Shown: positions 7,723-16,304 of the stretch, one piece after another
Layout of the letters: the number at the start of each line of letters is the position of its first letter
Position numbering within the stretch: the first letter of the stretch is position 1
Source of the DNA: Oscillospiraceae bacterium
Lineage (GTDB): Bacteria > Bacillota > Clostridia > Oscillospirales > Oscillospiraceae
NCBI GenBank assembly: GCA_017436785.1
Contig: JAFSCK010000165.1
Location: 1 to 32,065, forward strand
Direction of reading: 5' to 3'
DNA length: 32,065 nt
Made by a program: the position numbers and the translations under genes
Notes under the pieces: generated by a model
Told to the model about the DNA's origin: nothing
The model's input: only the letters and a program-made list of their open reading frames with translations
The model's database searches: none

Positions 7723-8295
7723 TCATGCCGATTTACTTCCAGTATTTCCCTCCGGGAAGATGATTTTGAACACAAAGAAGTAGATCACCATGCTGATGCC
7801 GCCGGTCATGACGATGGTCACGATATTGTAGATAAAGTCGGGCACCAGTGTTTTTGCGACAGCAACCCAAATGCAGTTAATAGAGTTAACCACAAATGTC
7901 ACTACTACCCATGCAACAAAATACCACATACCCTGCCACCAGGGATTTCCGTGAGAACGGAAGGTGATATTTCTCTGCAGGGGGAAATTGATGCACTGGG
8001 CGGTAAAGGTTGCAATTAAGAAGGCGATCAGATAAGCAAGGCCTCCCTCTTCCACACCGTAACCAATTACATTCCATGTAAAAGTCTGATCAAACAATGT
8101 AAGTTCAATATTGGGCCACCCCCAACCGATATTTGCGTATTGGGAGAACAGTCCTGGCAGGAACTGAAGCAGGACATACTGCCAAACCGTTACCAGATTG
8201 CTGAACAGGTAGAACATTCCACCTTCACGAACCCATTTAGAGATTTTCGGATATTTCTCAGTAAAGCGGCTCCACCATGTTTTGATTTTTTCCAT
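7723..8295 (-). CDS. GtrA-like four-helix membrane protein
   Basis: This is a 190-residue integral membrane protein with a short basic amphipathic N terminus and four predicted membrane segments (about 25-48, 82-104, 117-140, 150-175). The segment INFPLQRNITFRSHG before the third helix is the characteristic GtrA motif (FxLQRxxTFR). GtrA-like proteins are thought to move lipid-linked or cell-envelope sugars or to help in wall glycosylation. Its ATG follows the stop codon of the cytoplasmic GH3 gene with no intervening base, and its ribosome site (GGAGG) lies inside the GH3 coding end, so the two are translationally coupled. That coupling suggests a partner role, perhaps glycoside export or flipping next to the intracellular GH3. 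The family is well supported; the link with GH3 is inference. Confidence 0.85.
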   Translation of the reverse strand: MEKIKTWWSRFTEKYPKISKWVREGGMFYLFSNLVTVWQYVLLQFLPGLFSQYANIGWGWPNIELTLFDQTFTWNVIGYGVEEGGLAYLIAFLIATFTAQCINFPLQRNITFRSHGNPWWQGMWYFVAWVVVTFVVNSINCIWVAVAKTLVPDFIYNIVTIVMTGGISMVIYFFVFKIIFPEGNTGSKSA

Positions 8296-10713
8296 TTACT
8301 GTTCCTCCAGTTTCTTGACAAATGCGCTGTTGGCACTGAGGTTCTTGAAAAAGTCCACGATCAGGCGTCCCAGGCCACGGAAGAAGTGACCGTTAACGAT
8401 GAACAGAATATCATCCACCATCTTATCGCTAACCATGCCGCCTGCCATCTTTCCCATGGCACGGAAGGGCATATTGTAGATGAACAGAATATTCAGGTCA
8501 GGCTTGCCTTTCGCCTCCGCCTTCTCTTTCAGGGAAGTAAGTACTTTATATGCCAGACGGGCAACGGGACTCTTTGCATAGTACAGCTGGCAGATGGCAT
8601 CGTTTTTCTGAAGTTCACCGCTCCAGTGTCCGTCGGGGATGGGATGCCCCAGAAGCTTCCCGAACTCCGAATCACTTACATTCTCGATCTTTCCGCTTTC
8701 ATAGCTGGGCAAGCTTTCATAAGGCATAGGCGCAATATCGCCCACCACATGGATCGTCTGAGCCAGCTTCACGTCACTGACATTGGAGGCCACCATGATC
8801 TCATAGTCAGCAGTCTCCACTTCCCAGCGGTCCGTGATCACATTGAAGTAGCGGAAAGCCTTGTCGTCCAGTTGGATCAGCACCGTTTTACTCTCTCCAG
8901 CCTTTAGGTTCACCTTGGCAAAACCCTTCAGTTCCTTCCTGGGGCGAAAGATCTTTCCGTTCTTGCAGGACACATAGACCTGCACAACCTCTGCGCCGTC
9001 CATGTTGCCGGTGTTGGTGATGGTAAAGGTTACCGCATCCTTTGTAGCTTCGATATTGCTATACTCAAAAGAAGTATAGGACAGACCATAACCGAAGGGA
9101 TAGCGGACGGGTTTGTTCACGGTGTCATAATACCGGTAACCGATGTACAGACCCTCCCGATGCTCGCAGGTGCGCTCCTTGCTGGGATAGTAGGGATAAG
9201 AGGGATTATCCTCAAGCTTTTCAGGCCATGTCTCATTCAGCTTGCCACTGGGGTTGACCTTGCCGATGATGGCATCCACCATGGCGCCCGCGCCTGCCTG
9301 ACCACCAAGGTAACCGTTGATGGCGGCACGGTAGGTGCTTCTGTCGGGCATCACGAAGGGAGATCCGCCGGAGATCACCAGAACGATATTCTTGTTTACC
9401 TTAGCAACTGCTTCGATCAGCGCCTGCTGGCCCTTGCTCAGCTCCATAGACAGGCGGTCCATGCCTTCGGACTCGGCAATCTCATCCAAACCGATACACA
9501 GCAGGACGATTTCATTGCTTTGTGCCAGCTTTACCGCATCTGCGATCAGTTCCTGCTGGGGATGGGGGTCGAACCGGGAGAAGCCCTTGGCAAAGCCGGT
9601 AACTTTCAGGCCGGCTGCCTTAGCGCAGTCCAGGAAATTATCCAGCTTGGTGGGATTGACTTGGGAGGAACCTGCGCCCTGATAACGAGGTGTCTGGGCG
9701 AAGTCGCCAATGACAGCTACACTCGCATTGGGTTTCAACGGCAGGATACCGTCATTATCCAGCAATACGATAGAGCCTTCCGCGCACTTCCGGGCAATGT
9801 CATGGTGGGCATCCACATCAAAAGATTTACGGGCATTGGCAACAGCCTCAGTCCGCTCAAAAGCCACTTTCAGGAACTCTTTGACCCGGAGGTCCAGCTC
9901 CTTTTCGCTAATTTTACCAGCCTTTACATCCTCCACAAGGCCGATGGCACAGCCGGGGCCGGGAGCGGGCATCACCAGATTGGAGCCGGCTCGTACACCC
10001 TCGGTATGCTCATTGTCTCCGCCCCAATCGGTAACCACAAAGCCGTCAAATCCCCACTCGTTACGAAGAATCTCCGTCAGCAGATGGTAATTCTCGTTAG
10101 CATATTCACCATTGACCATATTATAAGAAGACATGATAGACTGGGCATGACCCTCCTGCACGGCGATCTCGAAACCGGTCAGGTAGATCTCCCGCAGGGT
10201 TCGCTCGTCCACCACGGAGTCCATAGCCATTCTCCGCAGCTCCTGAGAGTTGACGGCAAAATGTTTGGGGCAGGCAGACGGACCCTTAGACTGGATACCT
10301 TTGATGTAAGCGGCAGCCATTTTGCCTGCCAGATAGGGATCTTCTGAAAAATACTCAAAGTTCCGGCCGCAGAGGGGGCTGCGCTTCATATTCAGACCGG
10401 GACCAAGGACCACATGGACATCATTGGCAGCAGCTTCCTCGCCCAGCGCCTGACCCAGCTGCTCACCCAGCTCCAGATCCCAAGAGTTTGCCATGGTAGC
10501 AGAGGTGGGGAAACAGGTAGCGGGAACGGATGCATTCAGGCCAAGATGGTCACCTGCACCTGCCTGCTTGCGAAGGCCGGTGGGGCCATCGGACAGGAAA
10601 ATGGCAGGAATCCCCAGCCGCTTTACCTCCCGGGTGGTCCAGGTAGACCAGCCCTGCAACAGCGCGGCTTTTTCTTCCAGCTTTAATTGCTGGATATATT
10701 CATTGATTTCCAT
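8296..10713 (-). CDS. Cytoplasmic GH3 family beta-glycosidase (beta-glucosidase type)
   Basis: This 805-residue enzyme has no signal peptide and the normal GH3 order: a barrel domain, an alpha/beta sandwich, then a fibronectin-III-like domain. GRNFEYFSEDP (about 116-126) and Lys150-His151 bind sugar. VVTDWGG carries the likely nucleophile Asp229, and ESEGMDR (414-420) carries the likely acid/base Glu416. FGYGLSYTSFEYSN (about 565) opens the Fn3-like domain. About 120 extra C-terminal residues (from about 685) are helical and typical of intracellular Firmicutes GH3s. It would hydrolyse imported beta-glucosides or short oligosaccharides. The start ATG follows GGAGGG. It is coupled by its stop codon to the GtrA-like gene and probably has its own promoter 45-75 bases upstream, although read-through from the GDPD gene is also possible. 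Confidence 0.95.
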   Translation of the reverse strand: MEINEYIQQLKLEEKAALLQGWSTWTTREVKRLGIPAIFLSDGPTGLRKQAGAGDHLGLNASVPATCFPTSATMANSWDLELGEQLGQALGEEAAANDVHVVLGPGLNMKRSPLCGRNFEYFSEDPYLAGKMAAAYIKGIQSKGPSACPKHFAVNSQELRRMAMDSVVDERTLREIYLTGFEIAVQEGHAQSIMSSYNMVNGEYANENYHLLTEILRNEWGFDGFVVTDWGGDNEHTEGVRAGSNLVMPAPGPGCAIGLVEDVKAGKISEKELDLRVKEFLKVAFERTEAVANARKSFDVDAHHDIARKCAEGSIVLLDNDGILPLKPNASVAVIGDFAQTPRYQGAGSSQVNPTKLDNFLDCAKAAGLKVTGFAKGFSRFDPHPQQELIADAVKLAQSNEIVLLCIGLDEIAESEGMDRLSMELSKGQQALIEAVAKVNKNIVLVISGGSPFVMPDRSTYRAAINGYLGGQAGAGAMVDAIIGKVNPSGKLNETWPEKLEDNPSYPYYPSKERTCEHREGLYIGYRYYDTVNKPVRYPFGYGLSYTSFEYSNIEATKDAVTFTITNTGNMDGAEVVQVYVSCKNGKIFRPRKELKGFAKVNLKAGESKTVLIQLDDKAFRYFNVITDRWEVETADYEIMVASNVSDVKLAQTIHVVGDIAPMPYESLPSYESGKIENVSDSEFGKLLGHPIPDGHWSGELQKNDAICQLYYAKSPVARLAYKVLTSLKEKAEAKGKPDLNILFIYNMPFRAMGKMAGGMVSDKMVDDILFIVNGHFFRGLGRLIVDFFKNLSANSAFVKKLEEQ

Positions 10714-10758
10714 ATCGTCCCTCCTGCAAAACAGCGCACAGCTATTTCACATTTTATC

Positions 10759-10788
10759 TTATTATCATATCAAAACCACAGAATGCAA
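10759..10788 (-). promoter_or_regulatory. Possible promoter of the cytoplasmic GH3 / GtrA pair
   Basis: On the minus strand TTGCAT (10783-10788) and TAATAA (10759-10764) are separated by 18 bases in the 90-bp gap after the GDPD gene. No terminator hairpin is seen in this gap. Confidence 0.35.
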
Positions 10789-10803
10789 ATAAATGATGTA
10801 TAT

Positions 10804-12327
10804 TTACTCACCATTATTTTTAAAAATACTTTTACTGTCCATCTGGACCGTTTCCAAATCCACACAAATTCGGTTCATCGCCGTATTTGTGGTTAGAATA
10901 GTAATACCTTTCTGTGCCGCATCCAGCATATCCTCCGGGCCATCTACGGTCCACAGGTTCACCAGTATGCCCCGGTGCTGCATCGCCCGGATACCCTCTG
11001 CAGGAAAATTCTGATTAGGGCTATATGCACCGTTAAATCCGTCCGTCTGGGGGTAAGCAGAGCGTATCAACTTATCCGGAGAATTGATTCCAACATTAAC
11101 GATAAGAGATGCTCCTACCTCCGGCATTACTTCCCGGGAACGAGCCACCTGTTCCGTATGGAAGCTGATGATATTGATTCGGTCCAACATATCGTATTCT
11201 TCTGCCAAAGTACAGATTTTTTCGATGCAGTGAGGATTTTCCGATTTTACTTCAATGATCAAATGGACACTGTTTTCTTTCATCAGCGAGAAGAACTCAT
11301 CCAGAAAAGCAATTTTGCTGTTGCTATAAGCGCCCACCGGGTTTAGGGTATAGCACTTCAGTTCTTTCCTTGTTAGCGATTTAACAGATACATCGGCCTG
11401 TTCCACAGTTGAGTCTTTCAATGTGTAATCATGGTGAATAGCAATATGACCGTCTGCGGTCAGGAATACATCACATTCCACAGCATCCGCCCCTGCCTTG
11501 ACCGCCTCCAAAAATCCTTCCACAGAGTTTTCAGGGGCCAGGGATGCAATTCCGCCATGGGCAGCGATAAAGGGACGGCGGACAAATCTCTGGGTGTCAT
11601 CCACCGACTCATACAGCTTGTAAACTGCTTCAGAATCAGTTACCACCACATGGTTGGCACCGCAATCCACGGCGTCATAGCATGCCGCTTCTGTATCCAT
11701 ATTCGGGCAGAGCATCACGGAAATAAAGCGCAGCTGTAAATATTCCGCTTCTTCTCTCGTGGCAGTTGAAATTACCGCAATATCTGCACCTGCATGATGC
11801 ACTTGCTGCGCACAGGCTGCACCTTTTTCTTGCGTAATCAACCCCTTGCGAACACCCGACAACGAAACTTCTTTTAGAACATCCGGATCATCTGACACCA
11901 CCAGAAAATCTGTCGTTCTGCTCTTTTTTGAAAATTCCTGAAGATACTGCGCAGCAGAAATTGTATTCAGTTCAAAAACAGGAACAATTCTGCCATAACA
12001 GGAGAAAAAAACATCTGCAAGGGTAAGCTTTATATCCCCAACGACCACTTCCCTGCCCGTTTCATCTACCACAAACCAAGCAGCTTGAGGCGGCCGATCA
12101 GATTCCAGCATTTGATACTGTTCCTGCGTATCTACTTTCAGCACAACACTAGGCGGTGCAATCAATGCAGTCTCCGGTTCATAAACCGTACGAATGATGT
12201 CCGGTTGGGCCGTTTGCATTGGTGCGTGCGTTGCATCGGTGGGTTCTGTATGCTCATCTGCTGCGGCACAACCTGCTGTGAAAGCCAGCAGCAACACCAG
12301 CGCTGCCAGCCATCTGTATTTTTTCAC
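10804..12327 (-). CDS. Lipoprotein with glycerophosphodiester phosphodiesterase (GDPD) domain and a degenerate N-terminal copy
   Basis: This is a 507-residue surface lipoprotein. The signal peptide KKYRWLAALVLLLAFTAGC ends at the lipidated Cys20. The C-terminal half (about 250-500) is a GDPD barrel with AAHGGIASLAPENS (His257), AVECDVFLTADG (Glu284, Asp286), HHD (298-300), IIEVKSE, and the closing LVNLWTVDG segment. The usual HRG motif reads HGG, losing an Arg seen in most active enzymes. The N-terminal half (about 60-240) has the rhythm of the same fold (VPVFELNTISAA, DFLVVSDDPDVL, ANHVVVTDSEAV) but no catalytic residues, so it looks like a dead duplicate. The GTG at 12327 is chosen because it is eight bases after AGGAGG; the farther in-frame GTG at 12336 overlaps that site. 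It lies just after the GH43 gene, 16 bases downstream, and probably hydrolyses glycerophosphodiesters such as teichoic or lipid head groups. Confidence 0.88.
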   Translation of the reverse strand: MKKYRWLAALVLLLAFTAGCAAADEHTEPTDATHAPMQTAQPDIIRTVYEPETALIAPPSVVLKVDTQEQYQMLESDRPPQAAWFVVDETGREVVVGDIKLTLADVFFSCYGRIVPVFELNTISAAQYLQEFSKKSRTTDFLVVSDDPDVLKEVSLSGVRKGLITQEKGAACAQQVHHAGADIAVISTATREEAEYLQLRFISVMLCPNMDTEAACYDAVDCGANHVVVTDSEAVYKLYESVDDTQRFVRRPFIAAHGGIASLAPENSVEGFLEAVKAGADAVECDVFLTADGHIAIHHDYTLKDSTVEQADVSVKSLTRKELKCYTLNPVGAYSNSKIAFLDEFFSLMKENSVHLIIEVKSENPHCIEKICTLAEEYDMLDRINIISFHTEQVARSREVMPEVGASLIVNVGINSPDKLIRSAYPQTDGFNGAYSPNQNFPAEGIRAMQHRGILVNLWTVDGPEDMLDAAQKGITILTTNTAMNRICVDLETVQMDSKSIFKNNGE

Positions 12328-12343
12328 CCCCGGCACCTCCTGT

Positions 12344-13786
12344 TCACTTCAGCTCAAAGCTGTGAAAATTCACATACCCCTGGCCACAGAAGCGGAAGTA
12401 CAGTGGCTTTACTCCATCGTCCGCAGAAACATTTCCAGAGAAGCTTTTTTGTTTTCCCTCTAAGCGGACAACTATCACACTGTTGATTACGGAGAAATCA
12501 GGCGTGAAAGACAGCTCCATAACCCCCTCAGCACTTCCGCTTAACGCTACTTCTATCCGACGCAGATCAGAAAGAACAAAATATTTGAACCCCGCCACAC
12601 TTCCGTCACGTATATTGGCGATGAACTGGTCGCCATCTTTTTCCCGGTCTTTTCCGCTCTGGGTAAAGTAGGGATGGTTTTTCAGACGACCTTTGGGATT
12701 GCTTCCGTCATAGCGGCCCACGCCGTCCTTTGACCACAGGTTGCAGGCGATTCGGGCTTCATATCGTCCTTTCCCCTCCAGCGGTTTCCCATTCAAACCG
12801 CAGGAGGTGACCTCCGCCTGTAGAAAATGTCCATCCGGCGTCCGAATCAGCTTTTCCGCACAGGCCTGCCGGGAATAGGAGTGACGATTCGTTTGACGAT
12901 GGTAGAATATATACCAGTCATCTCCAATGTTCAGCATACCACCGTGGGTATTGCCCAGATAGTTAAGGCCATCTTTTTCCTCTTCCCTGCCGTCCATAAA
13001 CAAATCGCCCAGACTAACCAGCGTACCGCCATAGCGGAAACCACCGTCCGGCCTATCACTTACGGCATAGCACAACTCATGGTTATGGCGGGAGGAATAG
13101 ACAAATATGTATCTGTCTCCATCTTTGCGAATGGAGCTCGCTTCAAAAAATTCGTGATTTCTAAAAGAACCGAGACCCTCTTTTGGGAAGATCACCTTGG
13201 GTTCAGTCTTGATGGTGAGCATGTCCTTTTCCAACTCCATGACAGTTCCGCCGTCATTTTTTAGCTGGATTCCTCCGGTCACGATGGCCGGGGTTGGGGT
13301 ATAGAATCCGGAATACAGCCACACCCTGCCGTCATCGTCAACCAGAACACCGGGGTCAAAGGGGAACTGGTCACCTTTCCTTCTTCCCCAAAGGGTTCCA
13401 TCCGGATATTGGATATGACCTAAAAACTGAAATGGTCCAACAGGTGTCTCACTCACTGCCACACCCATGATCCCCATGAAATCGAAGGCATAGTACAAGT
13501 AGAACAGGCCATCTGTCCCCTGTACCACATCCGGTGCAAACAGCAGGCGAAGGCCCAGTTTATTTTTGGGATCCTGATTTTTTCGGTAAATAACTCCCTC
13601 ATATCGCCAGTCAGACAGGTCATCCTTAGGAGCGGACCAGCAGACATAGTCATTCATGCAGAAAATAGGCGCATTAAACCGGTCATGGGAGCCATAGACA
13701 TACACCCGGTCTCCAAACAATCTTGGCTCCCCATCCGGGATATATTCCCAACTGGGAAGATAGGGATTGAATGTCTGTGTTTTCAT
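12344..13786 (-). CDS. GH43 family glycosidase (arabinofuranosidase/xylosidase type)
   Basis: This is a 480-residue enzyme with a five-bladed propeller in the first 330 residues and a beta-sandwich (CBM-like) domain after it. The catalytic set is visible: Asp18 in EYIPDGEPRLF (base), Asp144 in FPFDPGVLVDDDG (pKa modulator) and Glu215 in HEFFEASSIR (acid). It would remove alpha-L-arabinofuranosyl or beta-xylosyl units, and related enzymes also include galactan hydrolases. There is no signal peptide, so it acts in the cytosol. The ATG at 13786 lies eight bases after AGGAGG; the in-frame GTG nine bases upstream overlaps that site and is rejected. It follows the GH2 gene by 89 bases containing a hairpin and precedes the GDPD gene by 16 bases. 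The family is firm and the linkage specificity is not. Confidence 0.93.
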   Translation of the reverse strand: MKTQTFNPYLPSWEYIPDGEPRLFGDRVYVYGSHDRFNAPIFCMNDYVCWSAPKDDLSDWRYEGVIYRKNQDPKNKLGLRLLFAPDVVQGTDGLFYLYYAFDFMGIMGVAVSETPVGPFQFLGHIQYPDGTLWGRRKGDQFPFDPGVLVDDDGRVWLYSGFYTPTPAIVTGGIQLKNDGGTVMELEKDMLTIKTEPKVIFPKEGLGSFRNHEFFEASSIRKDGDRYIFVYSSRHNHELCYAVSDRPDGGFRYGGTLVSLGDLFMDGREEEKDGLNYLGNTHGGMLNIGDDWYIFYHRQTNRHSYSRQACAEKLIRTPDGHFLQAEVTSCGLNGKPLEGKGRYEARIACNLWSKDGVGRYDGSNPKGRLKNHPYFTQSGKDREKDGDQFIANIRDGSVAGFKYFVLSDLRRIEVALSGSAEGVMELSFTPDFSVINSVIVVRLEGKQKSFSGNVSADDGVKPLYFRFCGQGYVNFHSFELK

Positions 13787-13820
13787 GGGGTACACCTCCT
13801 TATCCCCTTATATGCGTGAT

Positions 13821-13841
13821 GCCCCGGCACAAAGCCGGGGC
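13821..13841 (-). repeat. Intercistronic GC-rich hairpin between GH2 and GH43 genes
   Basis: GCCCCGGC and GCCGGGGC form an 8-bp perfect stem with loop ACAAA in the 89-bp gap. No T-run follows on the minus strand, so it is more likely an mRNA-stabilising or partial-attenuation hairpin than a full terminator. Confidence 0.55.
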
Positions 13842-13875
13842 CACCACTTATCAAGGAGGAGCAATGAACTCTAAT

Positions 13876-16281
13876 TTACTGAATGGAAGCATATGCCTTA
13901 GCGCAAAGCGTTCCATCCGAGACGGACACAGTCAGCTGATCGCCAGCCCCGGCCTGAACAACCGCCAGTGCCTCGCCAAAATAAGTGTCGGAAATTTCGT
14001 CCAAGTAGCTTACCTTTGGATCATAATAGGGGCATGCGCTGCCGAAACCCAGCAGTTTACCGCCGGATACTTCCACCTTCAGTGTACCGCGGCACAGAGG
14101 CTTCGTAATGCCTGCACCATCTGTATATTTCAGTCGAATGAACGCCAGTCCCCCGGGTTTTACCGACGGCTGCTCTGCCAGCGCACGCAGGTGGGTCTCA
14201 GGCCCAGCGCTGCGCAGGATAGACCTGCCAGTCTCCTTGCCGTTTGCATCGTAGGATACGGCTTCGAGCTTTCCGCGCTGATAAATGCAGCTGAATCTGG
14301 CAATACAGTCATTCTTCATTTCTTTTTTGCCAACCAGCTGACCATTGACATACAGCGCCACACTTGCTGCCCGGGCATAGACCTCCACATTGGCCTTTTT
14401 GCCCTCACAGCCTTCCCAGCTCCAGCTTTCCATAGCATTGGACATCTTCCATGCGGAAGGAGAATGCTTTTCCCCTGTATGATTCACAGGGCATACAGCA
14501 ATTCTGGGGCCCTGCTCCAGTTCAAAAGCCACACGGGTATAAAGCGCCTCACCCAAAGGCTTACCTGTCAAATCAAGACGTCCGCTGCCTGCGGAGATCC
14601 AGCCTACGCCATGATCGAACTGCGGCGCATAATCCTGATACTCCCAACTGCCGATGCCCACTTCGCCAAGATAGTCCATGCCTGCCCAAACAAAGTCTCC
14701 TACTAAGCGGGGCTCCTGCTTGGCCTGCTCCCAGAATCGGTAAGCATCATTGCAAAAGGTCTCACTGCCAAGGATCAAGCGGTCTGGGTATTTTTTCAAA
14801 TCATGGGCATAACGGTAGGCACCATAATTGTAGCCTGCGATATCCATATTGGCAAAAGCATCTCGGGTCTTCCAGTCGCAGAAAGGAAGGGTTGCTCCCA
14901 TCTTCATAAACTGGTCGCCCATAAGACCCGCCAGGTTGTTGAAAAATTCACTGCCCACAGCAGATGCCTTCTTGGCCTGTTTTCCTGCAGCGCGGGCTTT
15001 TTCCGCTTTTGCAGCTTCCTTTTTCGCTTTGTCATCACTGTAAACGCCAAAGCCAACAGAGCTGAGGAAATTGAAGAAAATATTGACACCGCAGGTAACC
15101 GGACGGGTTCCATCCAGCTGGTGCAGATACTCCGTCATTTCTTTCGTCAGTGCAATACCCTTTTGCTGAGCGGTCTCGCTGACCTCATTGCCGGTGGAAT
15201 ACATGATGACACAGGGATGGTTATAGTCCTTCTCCACCATATCCAGCATATCCTGCTTCCACCAGTCAGAGAAGTAAGTTACATAGTCATACTCCGTCTT
15301 GTGGATATACCAGTGGTCGATATATTCATCCATCACCAGAACACCCAGACGGTCACAGGCATCTAGCAAAGCCTTGGAACAGGGATTGTGGGCACTGCGG
15401 ATAGCGTTGTAGCCATTTTCCTGCAGCAGACGCACCTTCCGTTCCACAGCATCCGGCCAGCAGGCCGCACCAAGGACACCGTTATCATGGTGGATGCAGG
15501 CACCCCGAATGATCACCCGCTTGCCGTTGATCAGAATGCCATCCTTGCCCCAGCTAAGGCTGCGAATGCCAAAGGTAACTGTTTCTTCATCCGTTCCAAA
15601 ACGAACCTTGCAGGTATACAGCTTAGGGTTCTCCGGGCTCCAGAGGCCGGCATTGGGGACATCCACATCCACGCAGATATTCCCATCTGTTTCGATTTCA
15701 CGGGTAGCAACGGCTTCAGCGCCGTCCAGAATGTCAATTGTAACCGTTCCTGCACCGGTAGTTTTCACGGAGATCTCAACCTTCGCGGGATCAGTGGAAA
15801 TGGTTCGCACACGGACACCATTGAGCATAATGTGCTCCTGATCCGCCACCCACAGATTGACAGGGCGGTAAATACCTGCGCCGGAATACCAGCGGGAATT
15901 GGGCTGATCCGCATTCCGGGCGATGACCTGAATGAGATTATCCTGACCGTTTTTCAGGTGGTCGGTCACATCCACATAGAAATTGGTATAGCCGTAAGGA
16001 CGGAATGCCAGTTTCTCACCGTTGACCAGAACCTCCGCCTTCCGGTAGACACCCTCAAATTCCAGAATCAGCTTCTTATTTGCCAGTTCCGGACCGGGAG
16101 TAAAATGCTTTTCGTAGAGGTAATCATGGCCCTCAAACCATGCACCGTTGATGCCACAGGCCGCAAGCTCTGTGCGAGGCTCTGCCAGCATGGCATCGTG
16201 TGGGATCAACACCGGTGCTCCCATTTCGGGAGCACCTAGGTGTTTACAAGTCCAATCGGAGCAGAAGGAAAATTTACGCAT
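13876..16281 (-). CDS. GH2 family beta-galactosidase-like enzyme, cytoplasmic
   Basis: This is an 801-residue enzyme with the GH2 layout: a jelly-roll sugar-binding domain (about 40-150), an immunoglobulin-like domain (150-245), a barrel (250-590) and C-terminal beta domains. The barrel has IRGACIHHDNG (about 258-268), IRSAHNP (294-300), the acid/base Glu366 in STGNEVSE, and the nucleophile Glu507 in LGSETF. There is no signal peptide, so it works on imported beta-galactosides or related glycosides. An unusual Lys/Ala-rich stretch (about residues 416-441, with KAKKEAAKAEKARAAGKQAK) is inserted in the barrel between the two catalytic glutamates. The ATG follows a GAGAGGG site. It begins 23 bases after the surface GH3 gene, within the same transcript. 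Beta-glucuronidase or mannosidase activity cannot be excluded by sequence reading. Confidence 0.94.
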   Translation of the reverse strand: MRKFSFCSDWTCKHLGAPEMGAPVLIPHDAMLAEPRTELAACGINGAWFEGHDYLYEKHFTPGPELANKKLILEFEGVYRKAEVLVNGEKLAFRPYGYTNFYVDVTDHLKNGQDNLIQVIARNADQPNSRWYSGAGIYRPVNLWVADQEHIMLNGVRVRTISTDPAKVEISVKTTGAGTVTIDILDGAEAVATREIETDGNICVDVDVPNAGLWSPENPKLYTCKVRFGTDEETVTFGIRSLSWGKDGILINGKRVIIRGACIHHDNGVLGAACWPDAVERKVRLLQENGYNAIRSAHNPCSKALLDACDRLGVLVMDEYIDHWYIHKTEYDYVTYFSDWWKQDMLDMVEKDYNHPCVIMYSTGNEVSETAQQKGIALTKEMTEYLHQLDGTRPVTCGVNIFFNFLSSVGFGVYSDDKAKKEAAKAEKARAAGKQAKKASAVGSEFFNNLAGLMGDQFMKMGATLPFCDWKTRDAFANMDIAGYNYGAYRYAHDLKKYPDRLILGSETFCNDAYRFWEQAKQEPRLVGDFVWAGMDYLGEVGIGSWEYQDYAPQFDHGVGWISAGSGRLDLTGKPLGEALYTRVAFELEQGPRIAVCPVNHTGEKHSPSAWKMSNAMESWSWEGCEGKKANVEVYARAASVALYVNGQLVGKKEMKNDCIARFSCIYQRGKLEAVSYDANGKETGRSILRSAGPETHLRALAEQPSVKPGGLAFIRLKYTDGAGITKPLCRGTLKVEVSGGKLLGFGSACPYYDPKVSYLDEISDTYFGEALAVVQAGAGDQLTVSVSDGTLCAKAYASIQ

Positions 16282-16304
16282 CGTCTTCCCTCTCTATCTA
16301 TTTT

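Noticed and set aside
12328-12336. GTG at 12336 as the start of the GDPD lipoprotein
   Set aside because: It overlaps the AGGAGG ribosome site; the in-frame GTG at 12327 lies eight bases after the site and gives a normal lipoprotein signal.
13787-13795. GTG at 13795 as the start of the GH43 gene
   Set aside because: It overlaps the AGGAGG ribosome site; the ATG at 13786 is correctly spaced.
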